Source: Oehlia diaphana
Taxonomy: Eukaryota > Glomeromycota > Glomeromycetes > Glomerales > Glomeraceae
DNA length: 14,618 bases
NCBI GenBank assembly: GCA_003833135.1
Contig: QZLH01000589.1
Location: forward strand, 1-14,618
Direction: 5' to 3'
Of this stretch, positions 8,441 to 14,618 are shown one piece after another. The position numbers were made by a program, and so were the translations under genes. Every line of letters begins with the position of its first letter. The first letter of the stretch is position 1. Under the pieces are notes generated by a model that saw nothing but the letters and a program-made list of their open reading frames with translations, did no database searches and was not told the DNA's origin.

Positions 8441-9690
8441 GTATATCATAAAGAAATAATAACCCCTTTTAACATTTTATTTAATCAGCAGGGGTAAAAT
8501 TTGTTTCATTGTTTTTCATTGTAATATGAGTACCCGGGAATTTTTATTTGTAAACTAAAACGTGTGTTTATTCGGTGGTAAAATTTAATAAATTTGAATA
8601 GATTTTCTTTGATAGGAATTTCCGTAAAACATATTTGGTTTTTCCGCTAGGTCAGATAATCTTTTAACTTATGTACTGTATGTACGCCAAGAAATAGTGG
8701 CGCAGAAAATTCTGGTATTTATTCTATATATTAACTTTAAAATTTTTTTTGGGGCTTTTTTTTTGGATGCATTTTTTATTTATTTACAGTATTTATTTGT
8801 TTATTTATTTGCGTAACAGAAATTTCTAATAAAATTCATAATTTCTGAAAATATTACCAGCATTAAACTTTTAATCCTGGCCCAGATTATAATTTTTTGC
8901 CATTCAATCCTTAAATAGTTATATTATTATAATATCATATTGTACCATAATTTTACTTCCAAACTCGGCTAATCGAAATTTTACACAAGAAAAATATTAA
9001 AAAACGATTTTTTTTTTCAAAAAAAAGATTATTATCATATTATTTTTAAATATCTCTCACTCTCAAGCCTTCTTTTACACAAAGAAAAAGATTTAAAAAG
9101 TTGGGCGCAAACATTTTTTTTTTTTTTTAATCATGATAAGCTAAAAAATAAACAATAGACCGCAAATTGCATAATTAAATGCATAATAATAAAAGATTTT
9201 TTAGATTTTTATGTAAAAGTTATAGTTATATTAATAATATTATATATGTTGATTAATTGGATAAAGAGTTTTAACTCATTATTCATTACTTCATGCATAT
9301 AATACCGGAAAAAGTTTTTTGAATGGAAAATTACATTTACCATTTACCTTATAACAAGAGAAAACTTTAAGGAGGTGAGGTTTGAACACAAAATCGGTAT
9401 AAACAAGAGGCTTTGAGTTAAAAATTAAAAAAAACCACTAGTTAAAAAGATTTAAAGTGAGAGACATGGTGCTTTACTTGTATGACAGATTTGTTTATCA
9501 TTAATGTTATGTTTAAAACAAATAATAATCATACTTTTTAAGGGAATCTTTATACAGTTCATATAATTTCCTTTTATGTAGGAACATTGAAATTTTGCTT
9601 GGCCCGGGCTTGGCTTACAGGAAGTGCAGTACATTATATTTCATTATTTCTGAATATTATTAAATAATGATTATTATTATTTTCTTATTT
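8441..9690. other. Intergenic stretch, nothing recognised
   Basis: No recognisable protein or RNA gene. The 60-codon minus-strand frame at 9452-9634 has a Cys-containing, non-repetitive sequence (MYCTSCKPSPGQAKFQC...) but no family resemblance and no supporting context. Confidence 0.5.
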
Positions 9691-9803
9691 ATAGTTAAAT
9701 AATAATAGTTAGATAATAGTTAAATAATAGTTAAATAATAGTTAAATAATAGTTAAATAATAGTATAATAATAGTATAATAATAGTTTAACAATAGTTAA
9801 ATA
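9691..9803. repeat. Tandem array of 11-bp units, ATAGTTAAATA
   Basis: One unit at 9691-9701 and a 3-bp spacer precede nine contiguous 11-bp units from 9705 to 9803. Variants are ATAGTTAGATA, ATAGTATAATA (twice) and ATAGTTTAACA; the other units are identical. It is a minisatellite. Confidence 0.95.
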
Positions 9804-10340
9804 ATTAAGATCAAAAAATTTGATACGTGATTCAATTACAATAAAAGTTATAATAATTAAATGGGGAATCATTCTCTTTTGTTTAACAAAGACCGTTAAA
9901 ATTCGGATCAACTGATTAAACTTTGTTTTTTCAAATTTGTACGACAAGGAATGTTTGATATGATTGGTGATTATTATTAAAACCATTATTTTTATTTTTT
10001 TTTTAAACAATATGAAATATTATAAAACATCTTAATTTAATTTTTGAAACAAAATCATTTTTCTTCTTTTACAAAAATGAAACAACAACAACGAAAAAGA
10101 GTTTATATAATGAATTAAATTGGATCACTAAAAGAACAATCATAAAGAAAAAAAAAAAAAAAAAAATTCTAGAAGGAAAGTACTAAACCCTATTTAGTAA
10201 TTATAGAGGATAGGTGGTGATGTAATAAATTTTTATTAATAAAAATTTTTCAGTAAAACAAAAAAAAGTTATTTTTGAAATAATTGAATGCGGGACTTTT
10301 TTTTAATATCTGAAACGTTTATTAAATTTTCTCACAAGAA
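9804..10340. other. Intergenic stretch, nothing recognised
   Basis: The minus-strand frame at 9753-10010 runs into the minisatellite and has no motif. No RNA gene or element end was seen. Confidence 0.5.
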
Positions 10341-10374
10341 TTTTTTTTTTTTTTTTATATTAAAAATCAACACA

Positions 10375-10457
<83 letters not shown>
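10341..10457. repeat. Homopolymer cluster T16 ... T31-A16-T32
   Basis: T16 at 10341-10356, then T31 (10379-10409), A16 (10410-10425) and T32 (10426-10457) without any other base. The A16 block can pair with either flanking T tract. Confidence 0.9.
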
Positions 10458-10464
<7 letters not shown>

Positions 10465-10670
10465 TTAATGTAAAATTTTATGTATCATAAAAAATTTTTC
10501 ATTGTTCAAATTAATTGAATGAAGTTTCTTTTCGAAGATCTTTATTTATGCGTTAAGCATTTTCTTGCATTTTTTTTTGCATCATCAATGCACAATTGAT
10601 AAACGATAATGCACCTTGCCTATGATACAGTAAAATTGTGGATTTTCTTTTTTTTTAAAAAAAAAAAAAA

Positions 10671-10691
10671 GATTAGTAGATTAGTAGATTA
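10671..10691. repeat. Short tandem repeat GATTAGTA
   Basis: Two complete 8-bp copies (10671-10678, 10679-10686) plus GATTA, directly after a poly-A run. Confidence 0.7.
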
Positions 10692-10861
10692 TTTACAGTA
10701 TTTATTAGGTAACACATACTCTTCTCTCTCTTAATCTCTTTTTTTTTCTCTTGTTGTTCAAAAAAGAATTATTAAAAATAATAATTTTATATCAATTAAA
10801 AAATATAATATTTACAACAAAACATTATTTTCTTTAAACAAAGCCCATAATTTTGGAACAC

Positions 10862-11008
10862 ATGAAGAACATGTTTTTAATTGTTTTGCTTTTAATTGCA
10901 TTAATGCGAAGTAGTAGGTCCAATTATGCATACTTAACGAACGATAAAAATCTTATAATTGCACTTCGATACACGAAAAAAGAAGTTGTGTACGTCCAAT
11001 GGAAATAA
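10862..11008 (+). CDS. Putative small secreted peptide, 48 aa (hypothetical)
   Basis: A 48-codon frame starting ATG at 10862 and ending TAA at 11006-11008. Residues 1-20 look like a signal peptide: basic start MKN, hydrophobic core MFLIVLLLIALM, then polar RSSRS. The rest, NYAYLTNDKNLIIALRYTKK followed by EVVYVQWK, is mixed and hydrophilic, with no cysteine and no recognised domain. The surrounding 200 bp contain more C and G than their neighbours. AATAAA overlaps the stop (11004-11009), and 9-bp tandem repeats follow. No intron is needed and no clear promoter was seen. AT-rich DNA easily gives short F/L/I-rich frames, so this may be chance; the signal-peptide layout is its only positive support. 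Confidence 0.3.
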   Translation: MKNMFLIVLLLIALMRSSRSNYAYLTNDKNLIIALRYTKKEVVYVQWK

Positions 11009-11022
11009 AAAAAGGCTATCGT

Positions 11023-11049
11023 GTAACAATTGTAACATGCGTAACATGC
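11023..11049. repeat. Three tandem 9-bp units, GTAACATGC
   Basis: GTAACAATT (11023-11031), GTAACATGC (11032-11040) and GTAACATGC (11041-11049), 14 bp after the stop of the 48-codon ORF. Confidence 0.7.
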
Positions 11050-11412
11050 CTCCCTTTTTTTTTTTTGTTAAATTAAAATAATTCTTTTTTTGTATTTATT
11101 CCTTTTACCAGGGCTTAGACACTTTTTTTTAACAAGGAGATAGTCTGTACCCAGTTTTAATACGTTTTAGGAAATATCGAATTAAATTACTTGGTAAAAA
11201 AATTATCATTTTATGGAAAAAAGAAATCTCGATAAATACTTTTTTTTTTGTTTAGTAAACAAATATTAATTTTCAGCCGTAGGGCGTAATAATATTTTTT
11301 GATCATCATAATGGACAACTGAAAGTTACGTCAAAAACTTTTGGTAAAAATTTGAATTCATTGATTCAATGATAATGATAAGTACCAACGCAACGCCATA
11401 CATGGATGGTTA
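11050..11412. other. Intergenic stretch, nothing recognised
   Basis: No frame of note on either strand, and no RNA gene or element end seen. Confidence 0.5.
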
Positions 11413-11413
11413 C

Positions 11414-11572
11414 TGAATTAGAATATTGAATTAGCATATTGAAAAAAGTTAAGTGTAAGTAAAAAGTATATCGAAAGTAATAGAAAGTAAAGTATAATAT
11501 ATGTAATATATTTTTAATATATATAAAAATTAAATATATCAAAGTATATCGAAAGTAAAGTATGTGTAATAT
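11414..11572. repeat. Tandem and direct repeats (13 bp; 18 bp plus tail)
   Basis: TGAATTAGAATAT (11414-11426) is followed by TGAATTAGCATAT (11427-11439). AAAGTATATCGAAAGTAA occurs at 11463-11480 and 11541-11558, each followed within about 10 bp by a similar AGTAT..TGTAATAT tail, so a segment of roughly 40 bp was duplicated and then diverged by small indels. Confidence 0.75.
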
Positions 11573-11822
11573 CGAAAATAGATATAAAAATATAAAAATT
11601 TATTTACAAAAATAATTATACATATATATTATATTATTACATATAATAATGCACAGTAACGTATTTAAATATGATTATATTATGATTTCTTTTTTTTTTT
11701 TTTATTAAAGATAAAAATTTCTATTATATTATATAAAAATTAATTACACTATACAAAAAATATTAAAATTTTTAAAATTTTTAAAAATGACTGAAAATTC
11801 TTTGGCGGTAAAATCAGTGGTG

Positions 11823-11936
11823 TTGTGTGTGTGTGTTTTTTTTTATTACGGTTTTTTTTTTTTTTTTTTTTAAGTAATTTTAAGTTTTTATTTTTTTTTT
11901 TTTTTTTTTTTTTTTTTGTTTTTTTTTTTTTTTTTT

Positions 11937-11967
<31 letters not shown>
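11823..11967. repeat. (GT)n followed by long poly-T tracts
   Basis: A short GT run (11823-11835), then T20 at 11852-11871 and an almost pure T tract at 11891-11967 broken by single G bases. A 61-codon frame here only translates the T runs as poly-Phe. Confidence 0.9.
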
Positions 11968-11968
<1 letters not shown>

Positions 11969-13015
11969 AAACATAGCTTAATAATAATAATATATCGTGA
12001 AAATTTCTAAAAAAAGACAAAATAAAAAAAAATCTAAAAATATGTATAATCTAAAATAAAATAAAAAAATGCTAAAATATAATAATAATACAAAAGAAAA
12101 TAAAAGAAAAAAAAGGAAATAATAATTAATAATAATTGAAAATTTTTGAAAAAAAAAAAAAATAAAATTTTTTTTTTTTCTTTTCTTTTTTGAATCATGG
12201 TCCTGCACAGCAGAACTTATTTCTCGAAAGAAAATTTTGATTGGTATGACTTAATTGTTGTTATTGTTGAAAATAAAATAAAATATTAATTTTTTTTTTT
12301 TCTCTCATTTTTTTTTTCCTTTCTTGGTTTAACTAAAATTAATTACTATTATGATTTATGCATAAAGCAGCATGAAAAGGGGAAATTTGAAAAAAATAAT
12401 TGTTATATATAAAGAAAGGAATGTGTGTAAAAATAAATAATTAATTTTAGAAACGGGTATTGGAGGAAATATAATAACTATTTAGGGAACCTTAAATAAT
12501 AATATCTAAAAAAAATTTTATCCACTTGAAATTTAAAATTTCATCCATTAAAGATCGTTTTTTTTTAATCAAATTAAAATAGTATTATTAATAGATCAAA
12601 AGAAAAAAAAAAATGAGAATGTGAAAAAAAATTACAAATGAAATGAGGAGCAACCGTAAAAAGAATCGCGAAATAATCGCGAAATATTGCTCTTGAAAAA
12701 AAAAATGATGAAAATAAGGTGACTTTTTTTTAATACAAGAAAATGGGGGTGAATTCAAATACTTATAACGTATAATGAACTCTAAAAGAAAAAAAAAGAC
12801 GGATTTATAATACAAAAGGTATATAAAAAAGGGGAAATCATAAAAAATAAAGTGTCTTATGTTTTTACACTTTTATACATTAATTTTTTTTTTTTAAATC
12901 CATAAAAATTAAATCCATAGAAAATTCCATTTACAAATTTAATTGTAACTGTACAAACCCAAAGTTAATTAATAATCCCTATTAAATAACCAAAGATAAA
13001 CTGTCCAGAATTTAA
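11968..13015. other. AT-rich stretch downstream of the RhoGEF gene
   Basis: It lies 3' of the minus-strand RhoGEF gene and should hold its 3' UTR. Frames at 11978-12208 and 12588-12815 (minus) are Phe/Leu/Tyr-rich products of A/T runs, without motifs. I looked here for a PH domain continuing the GEF on the minus strand and found none in any frame. Confidence 0.5.
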
Positions 13016-14474
13016 TTATCGTGAAAAAGGTAAAGTGTATGTACGATGACGACCATTTGAAGTAAATTTGTTTAACCGTCCAAAAGACTAAAAAATAAAA
13101 GAACCAAATTTAGTTAAGAAATAATTTTTCACAAATATTAAATAAAAATCAAGTAATAAATACTCACCCCAAATTTACGTGGAAAATCATCATTTTCTAA
13201 TAAACGTTCATATTCCGATTTACGTTCTTGAAGTTCTCTAAGGGCGCAATCAATTTGATTGTGTAAATCCACTAATTGTGAGTGGTCCTTATGTTCGGGT
13301 GCGGTAGCTCTTAATAATGTCTAAATAAAGGAAAAAAGTGTGAAGTCCCGAACTCGTACAAAATGTGACGTAATGTACGCCAATCTCCAAAATTGGAAAT
13401 GAATGAAAATTCTTACCATCACAAGAAGGGGGTATTTACATAATCTTTGAAACGGTTTAGTGAGTAAACTTTCAAGTGTTAAAATTCTACCTGGGGGACC
13501 CGGTAAAATATCAGCCTCCAAATTTTTAACCAATTGTCCAAGTTTATTATTCTTTTTACGTGCATTGGCTATCTCGGAAATTGCCATTTTATGATGTACT
13601 AAATATGATTCGTACATTCTAAATTGTGTAGCCAAGTCCCGAAGAATATGTGCTATTGATGGTATGATTGGATACATAATGGCTTGTATACAAAGAAGTT
13701 GCTATATTTTGGAAAAAAAATAAATATCATATATGAGTTTTTCGGAAAAATAATATGGAGAGTATTTCCGGTAATTCCGGTAATTCTCGGGAAAATGATA
13801 ATAATATTTATTTACCAAAGATACATTAAAATGTAAGAGTAAGATATTTGGTAAAATCTTGAATGTTTCATTCAAACTAGGAGGAAGTCGAATTCCGGAA
13901 CATTGAATTGTTTTAACGTAATGCTATATTAAGAAATGGGTTAAAAAATTTTAAGGTATAAATCGGTATATCAGTATATAATTCGGTATATTGATGTATA
14001 TTGATATATTAATATATAATTTTAGATATATATATATATATATATAAATATAAATATTTTTACCTCATTAAGGTAACGTATATCATCAGCAAAGGCTTTT
14101 TCAGTTCGAATAATTTCAAATATAACTTCTTGACGATGAATTTCTGATGGGTTAAGACCATTTTTAGTATTAGAATCAACTTGTTCTTTCCAAAGTGGGG
14201 CAACTTTTGTTGGACTTGGAGGAGTGACGATTGCAGGACCGTTTACGCTTTGACTCGAAAAGTTCCAACTTTTCTTTATTGAAAGTTTGAAAAGACTACG
14301 ATTGCTACCAGTGCGTCTGAGTCTTTCAAACATTCCATTATTATTATTATTATCGGTATACAATGATTTCTTTTCATCAAGGATACTATCTTCATCGGTA
14401 TAGTCCTGTTTTGTATTTGAAAGAGCCAATTCCATCGCTTTATTTATTGATGATAAGATACCGTTGAATAACAT
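13016..14474 (-). CDS. RhoGEF (DH-domain) guanine nucleotide exchange factor, 342 aa, five exons, no PH domain
   Basis: CDS: complement of 13016-13087, 13168-13320, 13417-13701, 13816-13923 and 14064-14474; all junctions are phase 0. ATG at 14474 is the first start after an in-frame TAA (14501-14499). Such proteins catalyse GDP/GTP exchange on Rho-family GTPases at membranes, controlling actin and polarity. Residues 1-110 are low-complexity, Ser-rich, with an NNNNN run (42-46), a basic patch (51-68) and SPTK (87-90), a CDK-type site. The DH domain spans about 113-310: CR1 RQEVIFEIIRTEKAFADDI with the Glu120 that normally contacts the GTPase switch; CR3 TLESLLTKPFQRLCKYPLLV (248-267), the KP.QR..KYPLL signature; and the last helix QLVDLHNQIDCALRELQERK (283-302). 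Only 23 residues follow in exon 5, so the usual C-terminal PH domain is absent. It has no CH or PB1 domain, unlike Cdc24. Exons 1-4 are firm; the 3' end is less sure. Confidence 0.9.
13088..13167 (-). other. Intron 4 of the RhoGEF gene (80 nt)
   Basis: Donor GTGAGT, branch-like TTAACTAA and a T-rich tail ending TTTTTTAG. It joins ..FPRKFG to SFGRLNK in phase 0. This is the junction that sets the short C-terminus. Confidence 0.75.
13321..13416 (-). other. Intron 3 of the RhoGEF gene (96 nt)
   Basis: Donor GTAAGA, acceptor TTATTTAG. It joins KYPLLVM to TLLRATAPE in phase 0, within the DH domain just after CR3. Confidence 0.92.
13702..13815 (-). other. Intron 2 of the RhoGEF gene (114 nt)
   Basis: Donor GTAAAT, acceptor AAAATATAG. 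It joins LLLHFNVSL to QLLCIQAIM in phase 0. It contains a short tandem GAATTACCG. Confidence 0.88.
13924..14063 (-). other. Intron 1 of the RhoGEF gene (140 nt)
   Basis: Donor GTAAAA, branch-like CTTAAT, acceptor ATATAG. It joins DDIRYLNE to HYVKTIQ in phase 0. It contains an AT dinucleotide run near the donor and GATATACCG-like repeats. Confidence 0.9.
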
Positions 14475-14618
14475 TATAAGGTGAAATATATTATATATTT
14501 AAGGAATGATATGATGTGATTTTTTGTGATGTGTACGGATTTTTTATGCACGGATTTAACGACTTTTTTTTTTTTTTTTTTTTTTTTATATTAGTTTTTT
14601 TTTTTTTTTTTTTTTTTT
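14475..14618 (-). promoter_or_regulatory. 5' flank of the RhoGEF gene
   Basis: On the minus strand the ATG is preceded by an AT-rich leader, a twofold CACATCA / CACATCATATCAT motif, two ATCCGTGCA / ATCCGTACA copies (around 14538 and 14553) and two A-tracts (14563-14587 and 14597-14618) reaching the window edge. Poly-A upstream of a start is a common nucleosome-excluding promoter feature in fungi; no TATA assignment is made. Confidence 0.4.

Noticed and set aside
9452..9634. 60-codon minus-strand frame with CTSC and PGQA words
   Set aside because: More balanced composition than most, but no recognised family, no transcript signals and no neighbour to support it.
10288..10473. 61-codon plus-strand frame
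   Set aside because: Mostly poly-Phe and poly-Lys from homopolymer tracts; not a gene.
11825..12010. 61-codon plus-strand frame
   Set aside because: Translation of poly-T tracts as poly-Phe.
13321..13677. Separate 118-codon gene starting at Met 13677
   Set aside because: It is exon 3 of the RhoGEF gene read into intron 3; the DH domain continues across splice sites on both sides.

Overview
The window looks like nuclear DNA of an early-diverging, very AT-rich fungus, most likely an arbuscular mycorrhizal fungus (Glomeromycotina, Rhizophagus-like). The reasons are the strong A+T bias, the long poly-A and poly-T tracts, short GT...TAG introns, and decayed hAT and Helitron copies close to one intron-rich housekeeping-type gene. 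The species is inferred from style, not proven.

Layout. Bases 1-84 are the end of a TIR-type element carrying 11-bp subterminal repeats. It abuts a broken hAT transposase gene (about 85-1934, + strand) that keeps two recognisable introns but has many stops and frameshifts. A 0.27-kb MITE-like element (258-524) sits inside that gene, just before the RWNS motif. Bases 1935-3199 are AT-rich with small repeats. Bases 3200-3900 hold a second transposon relic, the N-terminal (pre-Rep) part of a fungal Helitron protein, broken by stops and frameshifts. Bases 3900-13000 are almost gene-free: two inverted-repeat structures (5641-5779 and 5847-6196), several tandem arrays, a 0.2-kb poly-A block (7830-8040), a promoter-like island (8194-8436), a 48-codon ORF with a signal-peptide-like start (10862-11008), and long poly-T tracts.

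The one convincing gene is on the minus strand at 14474-13016. Five exons join in phase into a 342-residue RhoGEF (DH-domain) protein whose predicted end leaves no room for the usual PH domain. It would activate a Rho-family GTPase; nothing else in the window obviously works with it.

Main points for a second look: the nested insertions in the hAT relic, the Helitron fragment, the PH-less GEF with an out-of-frame PH-like stretch at its end, and the 48-codon putative secreted peptide. No clearly new multi-gene system was found.
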